This document shows, in pieces, positions 1 to 13,100 of a stretch of 64,000 nucleotides of DNA (its first letter is position 1; each line of letters begins with the position of its first letter). The stretch is from Enoplolaimus lenunculus (lineage: Eukaryota; Nematoda; Enoplea; Enoplida; Thoracostomopsidae): assembly GCA_030248215.1 (NCBI GenBank), contig JASANG010001053.1, forward strand, positions 62,001-126,000, in the 5' to 3' direction. A program made the translations under genes and the position numbers. Below the pieces are notes generated by a model, which saw only the letters and a program-made list of their open reading frames with translations, had not been told where the DNA came from and did not search any database.

Positions 1-64
1 CCATATATGTCGTAGCACGTAGCCACTGCACCAATTCAGCCATATCGCCAATATGACTTTGTTC

Positions 65-402
65 GCTACAGCACCAATTGTCACAGTGGCTAGCCACCCG
101 TAGCAACGGCGCCTGATTGATTTATCTGTTCGCAAATCAAAACGGTTCTCATAACAATGACCATTCAAAAAGCACTAAGTACAGCTGATGCCCATAAAAT
201 GCGCTACGAAACTATTGACCAATCACTGTTCTTCATAGTCTTCGGATGTTTCAAATGACCAATCACTGTTCTTCATAGTCTTCGGATGCTTCAAAAATGC
301 ACCAATCACGTTACACCGTGGGCATACAGTTGATAATTTTTAACCAATAAGGAGCCGATATTGCGGTGGCTAACCGCCATGTCATTTGGTGCTGTGGATA
401 GC
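65..402. repeat. Inverted-repeat element (~340 bp)
   Basis: The segment at 65-97 (CTACAGCACCAATTGTCACA, then GTGGCTAGCCAC) matches the reverse complement of ~366-402 with few differences. The core holds a 40-bp tandem duplication (217-256 and 257-296, CCAATCACTGTTCTTCATAG). Probably a MITE; no TSD was assigned. Confidence 0.55.
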
Positions 403-2232
403 CTTACTGGCGATAATATAACGGCAGATAATAAGTGACAAAACAGTGATAAGTATATATGTATGATAAAATTAAAAATACTTTTGCTTCATGATTGCAA
501 AAAAGCTTCGTGGAATTCATGTGCTATAGCGGAAGGGTAGGGTTGCAAGGTTCCGCTACACATTTAATTGGTAGAACCTGGATTAAATATATAAGAAACG
601 ATTTATACTATTGCTATTTACACGATTATTTTTGATCTTTCTGAGGTTCAAGTAAAATGTGCGTCCAGCACAATAATCTCAACAACACAACACACCCAGT
701 TCCCCATCACCGATGTTCCACTAGTTAACCAATTCCGAAATACAGGAATTGGGCAACAAAACACAAAAACCGCGGAACAAGCGCCACCAAAGGAGAAAAA
801 AAAAACAAACCGAGGGAAAAAAGGGGGGGGGGGGAAGGAGGGGCAGGAAACAAAAAAAAAAAAAACACTCTTAGACAAAAGTATGCAGCTACTGGGGTTG
901 TACATGGTACAAAATGTACCGCCGCGCGTTAAAACACAGGAATTCAGGTTCAGAGTATAATCGAAGTGACTTTAGCTAATAGGTAACGTACACCCCCCCC
1001 CAAATAAGGGGGTTAACCACAAACGCCACATGCGCTGGGCACATTCTTTTCTACAAAGAATGTGCACCTATTTGCACACTCTTGTAATAGCGTAATCATT
1101 CACCATTCACTCTTGCTAATAGCAACTTATTACACTATAGTCTGCAAAATTTGTCCATTCATTTAAAAAATATCAGCGATTTGATTATCGATGTACAATG
1201 GACCAACCAATATTCGGCGTGCATAACATATGACGTATATATGTTTTAAACATAAAGTATGCTGCGTCCAAAACTTTTGAAAATAAATGTAGTGACCACT
1301 TAAAACATGACAAATGTTTAGAAATTTACTATTTTTTGTATTATTGTTTGCATGCTTCAGTAGTACAGTTCATGAAAGTAGGTATTCCATGCTAGTCCTT
1401 TAAAAATTCTGTTTTCCTGCCCTGTCGTAGAACTCAAATGTTTACTTATTAATTGAATAAGAAACATACCTATAATTTTTTACAAAACGACGTGGGAAGG
1501 TTCCAAGACAATAAAACACCATTCCCACCATCTGTTTTCCTTTCATTACGTTAGTCAAAACAATACTAGTGATAACTGTTTTTTAAATGACAAAATTTTA
1601 AAGCAATTCAATTGGCTTTACAGCATCCAACATGACCGAAAACATGGAATTAAACAATGGAACACAAATACGCACAAACAGGTAAAATAAATCAAACAAA
1701 ATCGTTACCGAGGTAAGGCAAAAGGTGCTATTAAGCGCTCACCTTATCACTATTCGACGTCTTCTCGTTCTTAGATATATACACCATGTGAAATTATAGC
1801 AGTTTCACAGCATTTTTTATGAATACGCGTTTCAGGAAAAATAGATACAAATATATCTGATGGTTAGCTTAAACCATAATATTTGACTCAACGAGATAAT
1901 AACCAGGTTCAAGGCAAAGCTTCTTTGAGGTGCGTACGTGGAAATCTTGAACAGTTATTATAAGCAGAAGTGTTTACAACCAGGTTAATTAGTAGATAAA
2001 AAACACGATTAACAATGATGAGTTAGCAATCATTTAACACACACACATGCGGGGTGCAATTTAATATGATCAAAACATGCATAGAATAACGTAGCTGTAA
2101 ATAATCACATTGCTCAATTTTAGAAGCAAAAAGTAAACATTCGGCTCCGGCTTCGCACTCCGATTAAATCCCACCGTACACATGACAAGATTCATGTCAC
2201 AATGAAGCTTGGACTTTTCCGGTATTCACAGG
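403..2232. other. Left-end non-coding DNA
   Basis: No gene is supported. A purine-rich tract with A and G runs lies at ~783-867, and a C9 run near 990. The rest is AT-rich sequence in which I see nothing else. Confidence 0.5.
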
Positions 2233-2240
2233 GATATTAA

Positions 2241-3399
2241 TAGAGTTGCAACATTTAAAAATAAATACCCGTACCCAGATTTTTCTGGAACAAAAGCCCG
2301 GACCCGGATTTTTCTGAAAGAAAAACCCGTACCCGGATTTTTCTGGAAGAAAAGCCCGGACCCGGAATTTTTAAGAATGCAAACCCGGACCCGGACCCAG
2401 TTTTATTTTCCGAACAAACCCGGGCTCGGAATTTTTATTACTTAAAAACTAAACACGATCCTAATTTTTTACAGATAGGAAAGAATTTCTGTCTCCATCT
2501 ATTTCTAACAGCTCAATTTCAGGATGCAATGCGAAGTGACTAATGTCATTCACAAAAATTTATTTTACGTAAATCATAAAACAATGCACTATCCTTGCTA
2601 GGGATGTGCCGATACCAAACTTTTTCCCGGTGCCGAGATCGATTATTTTGAAGATATACCGATGCCGATACCTATTCCAAGTTTAACACACAATGTTTAA
2701 AGAACAGATAGAATACTTCACAACTGCAAGGACTCAAGTCCTAACAACTATAAAAGATCATAATTTTATAGAATGGTGTTTTAAATTAATTTTTTTCAAG
2801 GACAAACGCAAGAGAAATAACAGTTTCCCTGATTAGGCCCTTCGATATCCTTTGACGAGTGAAATTGATAGCAGTCCATCTCACTGGTATGTATAAAAAG
2901 TACACATCGACAATTGTTTGCAGTGCCGATATCGGATACTACGAAAAGTACCGATTATGTCATGTCTCTGTATCCCGGCCATTCCTACCGTTCCTAATTG
3001 AGCATTCGTAATCGTAACCCAAGTATATCTGCTTACGTTAAATTACTCAACAAAGGTGAAGCCTGTTGACCAACTTTTTCCTTCTGCAGCTTGCTTTTAC
3101 ATACGACATGCAATAGTTGTGTTAAGAGACATGTTGGGTGTGTTTTGTTTCTAATGTATGCGTGTTTTACACAGTTAGTGTTGGTTGTGCAGCTAATCTA
3201 TTTTAGGTACGATACAGTTACTATTCAGAATGTAGGCGTGGGATGTTAATAAAATCACTAAGCTAATTTTGTTCAGGTTATTTTGTTCGGGTATTTTTGC
3301 AATACCCGGAACCGGAATAATTTGTTATGAAAACCCGGACCCGGACCCGGAATTTTTCGGCAAAAATACCCGGAATAACCGGACCCGGATGCAACTCTA
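2241..3399. mobile_element. hAT-like DNA transposon with exact 8-bp TSD
   Basis: The ends are TAGAGTTGCA and TGCAACTCTA, flanked on both sides by GATATTAA (2233-2240 and 3400-3407). CCCGGACCCGGAATTTTT-type repeats lie just inside both ends. A transposase is not evident. A second repeat with GGGATGTGCCGATACC and reverse-type sequence (~2600-2995) seems nested inside. Non-autonomous, 1159 bp. Confidence 0.8.
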
Positions 3400-3672
3400 G
3401 ATATTAACCTCAAAAATTCAAAGCGATAAAATGTACAAAGCGAAAAATAGACAAAGCCGGGTTTTTAAAAATCTATTTCCGGCCACAAACCTAATAATTG
3501 CAAAGTAAAAACGGATCACATGGTATTGTTGAAATAACCTTATTCTCGAAATACGGAAATAACAACATCGTTACAATGGAAACAGAATAAATAAGACTGA
3601 AAAAGTGGTCATTCACGCACGAGAATAAAACCCGATCCAGAAACAGAAAAAGCTCTGAAGAAGAAGAAGAAT

Positions 3673-3678
3673 TTTATT
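3673..3678 (-). promoter_or_regulatory. Candidate poly(A) signal overlapping the FERM gene stop codon
   Basis: The minus strand reads CTTCAAATAAAATTC, so AATAAA contains the TAA stop. I found no other AATAAA on this strand in the next ~250 bases. If used, the 3' UTR would be only tens of bases. Confidence 0.45.
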
Positions 3679-6600
3679 TGAAGCAATTGTTCAAGCGACT
3701 TTCGTGAGTAAGATTTTTTAAAACCGCATCGTTGCTAACTAGAACAATAGAGTCTACTGGAGAGACACCACTGGAACTAATAGTTAAAACGTCCTCAGCG
3801 CCGTCTAATACACTCTCGGCGGAGTCTAACGTATCTCGATGCCTTTCAAAACTACTAGAAACAATAGCAGAAACCTGCACGCAACTACTATCATATTTGC
3901 TCACACGCCCGTCTACGCCTAACACTGTCGACATGTTGTGTAGCTCGAACTCTCCACAAACTTTTTCAGCTACACGTGGCGTAGAAACATAGCTATCGAC
4001 AGGATTGCATTCGAACTGATCCTTCGCGGGTTCGCCAAAATTACAACGATCTCTAGAGCAGGAACCTCGGCCACCATAGTGCTGATCAATTTCATTATCC
4101 TGTTGCACCTCCAAATAATATTCCTGCTCTGCATCGCTGGGTAAATTTTGCTCATTGAACTGGTAAACTTCATCACTGTCATACTCAACTGTCGAACTTT
4201 CACTTGAATTTGCTAACCGTTCCCCTGATGCACCAAATAGCCGTTTCAAGATACTGTCTTGCTCGCCATAAAAATCATAACGACGAGATTCCACAGGTGA
4301 ATGTAAACAAGAATCAACTACATTGGTATCGTTTTTGTAACCAACATCAGTTCCACTACTCCGAAGCACCTCAATATTTTCGCCAATATCAATTACTTCT
4401 TCACGCGCCGATGCTAACCTATTAGTTGTTGTTTCTTTTAACTCACCCGAGACCTGGAATTTTCCTTTATCAGACGAATCTGCTGCAGTAACGATATTAC
4501 AACTACAAGCCAGTCGTACATGCTCATTCACCGTTTGCCGTGCTGCGCATTCATTGTCAACGTTACACAATAACGCAGCGTCCACCGTAACTAAATTTTT
4601 ACCCACTCTCCAATATGTTTTCCTCCCAAAATGCTGTTTTTGATCCACTACCAATCCTGTTAAGTCTGCATCTTTTGTGGAACCCGTTTGCTCTTTCGAT
4701 GGGGTCGAAACAAACGTTGACGAATAGCTGCGGGTAGACGATGTGGCAGGCGCCAGCGACAATGCACCGCTCAAAGAATGATCAAACGCTGAATATGCGT
4801 TTGGTGATGGCAATCGATTACGGTGTACTACCTCTAGACAGCGCCTCGATGGTGGCATTAGAATAACCCTGGGTCGATTTTGTATTTTATTTTCACGAAA
4901 TGGATGAGCTGATTGTTGATCCGCATCCATTTTATACCCTGGCACCTCCGCTGCTAATTTTTTGTATTTTACGTCATTTTTCAATTGTAAACTATTAAAA
5001 TGATCAGTCATGCAAGAAATTCTGTTCTGTGGATCACTATAGCCAGACCGGTTTTCGTTCATATGACGTATATTTAAAACGTACGGTATGTTTCCACTCA
5101 AGTATTTGTGCGCTAGCGAAGGATCATGTCGTGATTTCACACGAATAGAAACCGATTTCGGCCTTCTGGTTTGTCGAGAAAACGGTGATACGATATGTGT
5201 TTCGCCGCCAGTAGCCGTTTTCGAATCAATTATGTACCGACAACTACCCGGTTCTGCCTTTGCCGTGCTGATGCTTGGTATAGCGGGCCCAGTAGAATAC
5301 GATGACATTGTGTTATAATTTATGACTGGAACGACATCAGAACACATATTAAAAAAACCAGCGGTGTCCGACTCTGGCATTATCAATCCGTCGTCAGTAG
5401 TTCTATCCAAAATGAGCTGTTTCATTTCAGACAATGATTCTGTGTTAGGTGAATCACAACAAGTGTATACTACCTTTGATAACGATGCACTTTGTACTTG
5501 AGATATAAAGCTAGGAGCAATAGCGTACACTGACCAGGATGTCGAACATACAAAATTCTCAAAAGAATACATCAAACCAACATTAGAAGAAGTAGCCTGC
5601 GAATTTGCTGAATTCCCTGTACTCGCTGAACTCAGCACAGAAGCCGGTTTTTTATTGCACTCACACACTTGAGAATTATTTTTCAAACCATCCACGCAGA
5701 TATTGGAAACGCGGTTTGGAGTTTCTAACGGATTCTCAATATGGTCCGCTGTGCATTCACTATCTGCGAACTGGATATCATAGCTAGAATCTACTGAAAA
5801 CGGTACAGATAACTGACGGTGATGTTCAACTGTACGTACAGTACAATTAATATCACCTTGACCCTTAGAAGCACACTTCGAAACACTGCAAGAAGGTTTA
5901 TAAATATTTGGATCACACGGTGCGCCCCCATGCTGATCTGTCTGCGTAACAGTTAAACTAACAGAATTTTTAGCCCGATTATTTACAATGGAACCGTGCA
6001 CCAGCGATACATCATTGCTTAGTTTGCTTACATTATGAGATGTTTCAATATTTGATTTAAACCTATCTGTGGAAATATTTGGGTTAATATAACTATTATA
6101 ATATTGTAACAAAGACGAAGTCGTTGCTGGTACCGAATGTTCATTATTCGGAGTACCACCAGAGATTTCATACAGTGTACGTACGCGGTTACAACTCACA
6201 GTAGGGGGCTCGTCTAAGAAATGAAAACAAATAACAGCGCCATCAGCACCTTTAACCTTACGTAGTAACAATGAAGGTGTAGTGGTTGTCGCAACATTCA
6301 CTGCCACAGATCGTTCCGCATTTTCAATTGCTTGTGCTCTAACACCGTGTGTTTCGCGCAGCGTTTCCCGAGTTTCTGAATCCGCTGAAGTTTCTTGAAT
6401 TTTTCCAGCGGAATGATGGATTTGTTGTAATATTCCGGGTACTTGCGTACGTGCTAGCTGCAATTCACTCTCTGTCGGCGGAAAAGAAACGCTAGCCATA
6501 TCAGCGGAGAACGCTACACTTCGTTGCGCCTTTGTTATCGGTGGCATTGGGTTTTGATTTCCCTGTGCTAATTCATCATGCTTATAATTAATTTCATTGA

Positions 6601-7160
6601 TGTTTGGTTGTTGTGGCGACGATTGTTGCCGGTTGTCTCTCATGACCTCTTCATGTCGTTGATCGCGGTATCCTTGCCTACCGCTGCTTACAAAAATAGG
6701 ATCCCTGCCGTATGCGTCTATGTCACTTTGATGCCCACCTGATACATTCGACCTGGATGGCCCAGCGGTGTGTGGCAACGTCTGTGAATGATGATTTTTA
6801 TCAAAGACAGGCTGGCCTTGCTGATTTAAGCGAGAATGGCCACCAGTAATTCGAGAAAGCGAAGAAAAATCGTGCTGTTCCGACGCATCATAATTATATC
6901 GAGGACCACCATTTCGTAATGAGCGCTCAGAATAACTGTTGTAATCATGGCTAACGCCAACATCGTTAGCATAGTTAGGAAGATAGTCTTGTCCATGAAT
7001 AGCGGTCGATAGCTGAATGCCACCTCCCCTGAGAACTGGAGTGGGAAGAGACCGAGCACTGATACGGCCCAATGTATCAATATCACCAGTTGGAGTTGCA
7101 TGACCTGATTTTGATATGCCCATTGATACGCGTGTTCCGGAAAACGATGAATGAACAGGC
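3674..7160 (-). CDS. Terminal coding exon of the FERM gene (disordered tail)
   Basis: An acceptor (TTTCTTTTAG) sits just before 7160. The exon then reads to a stop at 3674-3676 with no intron, about 1160 residues. It opens [18 protein letters not shown] and ends ESRLNNCFK. It contains basic patches (for example [15 protein letters not shown] and [18 protein letters not shown]) and an acidic stretch ([19 protein letters not shown]). I see no membrane segment, coiled coil or catalytic motif. An AATAAA (3673-3678, minus strand) overlaps the stop codon, and no good donor lies near the end, so this is probably the last exon with a very short 3' UTR. Confidence 0.88.
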
Positions 7161-10100
7161 CTAAAAGAAATGTTATTTCGAAAAATCTATTCCTGACTAT
7201 TAGGATGTAGCGTTAAGCACGCAACACACATGAGCCACGAAACCATGTCTTTATGCTTCACTAAAAATGCCAAAATTATTTTTCTAAGATTTTACGATCA
7301 GAAATTAAATTCAAAACTTAGATTTTAAAACAACCAACTTTTTGCATGGATTTTCAGCAGAACTAAGTCAAAAATCTTAGCAAATACTTGTATTTTGGCA
7401 AACTTAGTTACCTTAAAAATTTTCTAAAAGATTTCACAAATTAATTGTAAATTGCAAGAAGCAAGTTAACCTTTGTTCGGGAATATATACGCCTAGTGCG
7501 AGGTGGTATTGGCCGCTCAGTAATATACGGGAGCGCATCGTTGACCAACAACTTGGCCGTTTATGTTTTGCGCAGTTATTCGTTTTAATTTATTAATTTT
7601 GAAGAGTTATTTGTCCTAGTTTCACGCGAAATGGATTTTTTGAGTCCGATAACTAAAGTATATTATTGAGACGAGTATTTGGAGTGTGCTGCGTACAATA
7701 ATTTTAGAATTTAAGTGGAGTTTTTGACAAAATTTTGATGTGAATTGGATATTTTGCAAAAATAACTGGTCGATATTTATTGCTAAGACGGCTTTGAGAA
7801 TTTTTGTGAGAGACCACGTGTTATTAAAAAGTAGCGTACAGAACAACTATTCCTACAGCAAGGAGTCCGTAAGTTTGATAACATATTTAACAATTAATAC
7901 TGTGTAACTAATCTAGGTGGACCAGAAGATTGAGATTTACGTATCACGCGAGTTTTATTGTAACCAGCAGAGTTTTCCCTTGTTTTGGTAACTACGTACT
8001 TCGGAAGGCGTTCCCCGGACTACTGACCAACCCTTGCTTTAGTAACCACGTACTTTGGAAGGCGTTCACCGGAGTAGCGACCGGATGGATTTAGTTCGCC
8101 GTAGCAAAATGTTGTACATAAGTTACGCTTGACAAATTCAGTAATTAATCGTTGCAAAAATGCACTCACCTCGTAAATGGCTCTCGCCGTTTATGATGTT
8201 CTCTGATATACTCGATAAGTTGTTTTTGAGTACGTCCACAATACCTTTAAAAAGCGATGCATAAAAGCTTTGAAAAATCAATTAAAGCATCAAAAGAAAT
8301 TCAGTTAACAATATTAATAACGCATCGTTCACAACAAAAAATTTTATTCTGCAACCGAAAACAGAATAAGGTGGGGTTAACACGTGTCAAATTTCAAAAG
8401 TATACGATGAACCCTGTCCTAACACGTGTTACAAAATGCTCTGTGGTACATTATTAGGGTACGGCTGTGACAAGTGTTAGGATAGAGTTATTGAGCGAAG
8501 CGAAAGTTTTATGTTTTGTACTCTGGGGTCGAAAGTTGGATATCCGTCCGTCTGTCCGTCCTAAAACAATCTCACGAACGGCTGAATCGATTTTGATATT
8601 TTTTGTTTGAAAGCCAATTATCCTGTGAAGTTAACCTCGCATTGGTTTTAAAATTTCAAGCCGTTTATTAGCTACAGGCTAATTTGCATAATTAATTAAG
8701 CCTAAATTAGGACTTTCTACAGTATTTCACTAATTATTATAGTTAGAAGCAATCTAATTTCAGCATTAAAGGGTTTTTGGGTGCGAGGAATCTGCATAGA
8801 CTGTTTACAAACCTCCAAAACCGATTATCGAATAGTTAGTTAACAGCTAACTTGCATATTTGCTTAATTGATAAGCCTAAATAATGGCTTTTTAAATTAT
8901 TTCTCAAATTATTAGGGATACTGAAGATTTTGGGTGCGAGGAATCTGAATAAATGGTTTACAAACATCTAAAATCGATAATTGAGTAGTTAGCGAATAGA
9001 TAATTTGCATATAAGCATAATTGAGCTGATTTGCATATTTGCTTAATAGATAAGCCTAAATAATGGCTTTTAAAATTATTTCTCAAATTATTAGGGTTAC
9101 TGAAGGATTTTTGAGTGCGAGGAATCTGAATAAATTGTTTACAAACATCCAAAACCTATAAATGAATAGTTAGCTAATAACTAATTTGAATATTAGTTTA
9201 ACTGCTTACGTGTGTTCGAGCTTCGCTCAATACATGTAGGCCCACTACAACTGGTCGCAATCAATTTTTTCATTACGGTACGGCTGATACATGATAATTT
9301 TGAAATTTACACGTGTTAATCAAATTTTAAAGTGTTTTATTTTTATTGCGAACTATGCATAACAATTGAGATATTGATTTATTGGAACGGTAATAAAAGA
9401 TGTGTGCCAAACAGGATGGTTACTAAATACTTAACGTGTGGTTAGAAAGTTTAGCACAAATATGTTACATATACCTAAGTCATGTATGGCAAATCATGTC
9501 TGCTAATATTATCGGTCGTACCTGAAAGAACTTCCTTTGCTGAAAAATGTCGTTTGCTGCCGTGGCGTGCTCGGGATTTCACAGCATCGAAAAAATCCAT
9601 GATGCTCAATGCATTTTTTCCAAAACATTTTACATTCATCACGCGTTTCGAAATAAAACTCCACTGTATCTTTGTAGTACTGCTAAAATATAAGTTATAA
9701 TCATACAGCACTAATTGCATGCTATTCATGCAATATGCGTACTCGCTTTTTAAAAATAATGTATTCGTATTAAAAAAAGGCCACTGACAAAATACAAATA
9801 GAAACAATTTGACTTTATAAATCTCATCCAATCACTGAAATGCCACAACACCCAGGAAATATAATTAAAATAATTTACAGTAGATCATTCGAAATCCTAC
9901 TCATAATTAAACATTCTTGAAATAATAAAATACTAATGTTCATTGACTAAACATTACAAGACTTACATTACTGTCTGGATGCAATTTAACTAGAAATCGC
10001 TTCTTTTTGAAACTCATTTTTCGCATTTTCGCCCACGAGAAGACATTAACACACTGGAGGTTCTGATGGTACACTTTCAAACCCAAATGTAACACAGCCA

Positions 10101-13100
10101 AGTACAGCGGAGTGCTTTCGTGATCCTAGAAAATTAGTCATAGTTTTTTTGAACTGCATTTCTCCAAAATTTGACTGACGACCGCAAATCGATGAAATCT
10201 GCTTCATCACAGATCATGATCTCAAGTTACCGTGAGACGTATATCAAACCACGAAAAATTTAATCAGACCAAACTGTTTTTACTCTTATAAATAGAAACC
10301 TAAATAAAGATCCGTTTAAGCTCCAATGTGAAGCTGATACTAGTATTTCTAATTATTTATAAAACCAAGTACAAAGAAGTAAATTAAAATACAAATACTA
10401 TCTTGGTTTAATTGCTGATCTGAAACGTAAACTGAACCGTTGTAAACAACTGTTACTTGCGTTCATACCTTTGCTGGATGAAGCTTGACGCCATACATTT
10501 CACAACGCCTTGCAGTTTCAAGAAGCATCATGTCTGCTTCAGCTGGTGTAAGGCCACTAAAATAGAAACTAGAAAGCGATGACGCGTGTCATTCCAGACT
10601 GCTAATACGGCAATATAATTACATAAAAAGTAGCAAGTTGAAGATGTACATTCATTAAATAATCGCAGGAAAACTTGCGCAATTGCTAGGATCATACCCA
10701 GTAGGGATCACCGCAGCCCTTAACTATAACCGTTTCAACTCAAAATTGTTCCACTCTGTTGAGCTTTATACTCTAAGTTCTATCCCTCGGTTCAGTATCT
10801 CATGACCAGAACTAGACAATCTCTGTAACACAATAACTCATAACTTGAACGAATCATTGCAGTAGATTATTGTATATGATTGACAACGGTTAACTCTTTG
10901 GTTTAAAACACTATTCTGAGTGACTGAGCTATAACGGCCGTTCGCTTTAGCCTTTCGGGTGTTATAAAGAGAATTTTGTGCACCACATCATGCTTGCTTT
11001 CAATTTAATGTGAGTGAAAGAACTTACTTATGCTTTTTGTGGTTTTCCATCACCTTCTTTTCAAACTCAGCATCTTGTTTCGGTACGAACTTTGCTGTTT
11101 GTAAATATGTATGATCCGGATAATCTTCAGCTGAAAAATCTCCACATTCCGCTGAAACAAAAACAATTTATGAGTCAAATACATACATTCAAGATAAACA
11201 AATATTTTGAAACGCAAGCCTATTTCGACCCAATTTTGAAAAAAGCCATACATTATGTTATAATCTGCATGTTTCAAATTTATCTAAAGCAAGTTAGCCT
11301 ACAAATAGATCTCCCGTCAGACACTTATGTAGCAAGTAAACTTGAAAGCTACAATTTAAAAAGTTGCTGGGTACTGACTCAATCAATTTCAAAATTGTTT
11401 ACTTCACAGTCAAAATACATTAGATGTACCTTGTACAATGTAAGATGCAAGAAAGGCAGCAGTATTATCATTACATGGCAGCTGTCCAGTCGCAAGGTCC
11501 CGTTTCACTTGCAGTGCAAACAAATATCTACAAAAACCACATTTTTGAAAAATATCGATTTCATAAGACGGTTTACCTTAATGCAAGTAAAATAAAATGA
11601 ATGAAACAAACACAAAGTTGCAAAATCTTGAATATAACACGGACAAATTGGTGTATATATCTTGTCTCAAATTTTATAGGTTTTATGTGAAACACACATT
11701 TTTATGAGAAACATCGCTTGCCATGACCTTACTAGGGAAACTTTAACTAATTGTTTCACTTCACCGCTTTATCAAGGCATTCGTATCAAAACCCCTATAT
11801 CCAAGTTCAATTTGCTCATTTTAACAGCTGAACAAAAAGCCCTTGACCTGTCCCGTATTGTACCTAATACTGTTGGAATATACATTAAACAAGAGAAAAA
11901 CAACAACGGGAACGGATATACTATGGTATACTCAAAACAACTTAAACTGATATAGCAGTCAGAATGGAATCAAATATATAAGCACAAAAAATTTAGTGTT
12001 TTGACGCATGGTATTGGAACCATTCATTCTTGAGAAAAAACACTGAACGTATTAATCATTTCAGGTTTCACTTTCTGTGTTAGGTTGTGCGCGATACAGA
12101 CTAAGTTCGTATTGTGATTAATTAATAAATATATTAAGGATTTCTTTTAAACCCTGCACTCAAACTACACGCATAAAGTTGTATTCGATTCATTTTTGAG
12201 ACAATCTATGTACGTTAAATTAATAGTTCGTAATACGTTCAGCATTTTTCTCAAGAATGAATGCATTCAATACCATGCGTCATACAAGACATGCGTTAAA
12301 ATGTCATATAAACTACTCAAGCCAACGCACCAACATATTGGAAGTGGCACATTAATAACAGCTCAAGGAGGTCCTCGGTTGCTTTACCTTGACACCATTT
12401 ATCTGAATCAAAATTCATGGAAAACCTGAGCGACGAAACTACAGCTGTTAAGCTGAATAACAAAAATTACTAAGTAGTTGCAATACGCAACAAATAGCGC
12501 CCCTTGATTAATGCAGGAGATTTAGGGTGAAAACTAAATATAAAAAACTGAGTAAAACATACCTTTTATAAAAGACACTAAGTACCGTGTCCTTATGATA
12601 ATTTTACCAAACATGAATATATGTATAATTATTGTTTCATCTAACCTAGTATATTCCTCTTCTAAATCTTCCGGATTTGGCGTGTAAAATTTGACAACGA
12701 AATAAAATCTTGCGTCTGAGCGTGTTGTTGTTATCTGCCGCAAAATTGATTTTTCGCAATCAAGCCAACACTGAAATTCCACAAGAGAAAGCTAATCATA
12801 CACATGCAATACAAGTTTCCCACGCCTTTTACAAGGTAAGAAAGTATACATAAATCAGGGATGTGGCGTTTAATCGGCATCGGTAATAATCGCCAATCTT
12901 CGTAAGCATCGGCATCGAAACCGAGACCTCACAACCGAGACCGGCTAAAAACGTCCCGGTCAAAAAATTAAAATTTAGAAAATAAAGTCCTAATTTAGGC
13001 TTAACTAATTAAGCTAATATGCAAATCAACTATTAACACTTTGTTCCGATTTACCACACCCAAAAATGCTTTAGTACTGAATTTGATTGCTTGTGACTCT

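Noticed and set aside
214-298. CRISPR-like direct repeat
   Set aside because: Only two adjacent copies with no spacer; a simple tandem duplication in a eukaryotic repeat.
1715-1765. Possible 27-base minus-strand exon (acceptor-like CTAAG and donor GTGAGC)
   Set aside because: No homology to link it to any gene, and the FERM gene already ends at a stop upstream of it.
9475-9831. Minus-strand open frame starting in the FERM exon 8 region
   Set aside because: The true exon uses another frame ([19 protein letters not shown]), which joins in phase to its neighbours.
11014-11595. Plus-strand open frame of 193 codons
   Set aside because: It is antisense to FERM exons 4 and 5, which have matching splice sites and clear family motifs.
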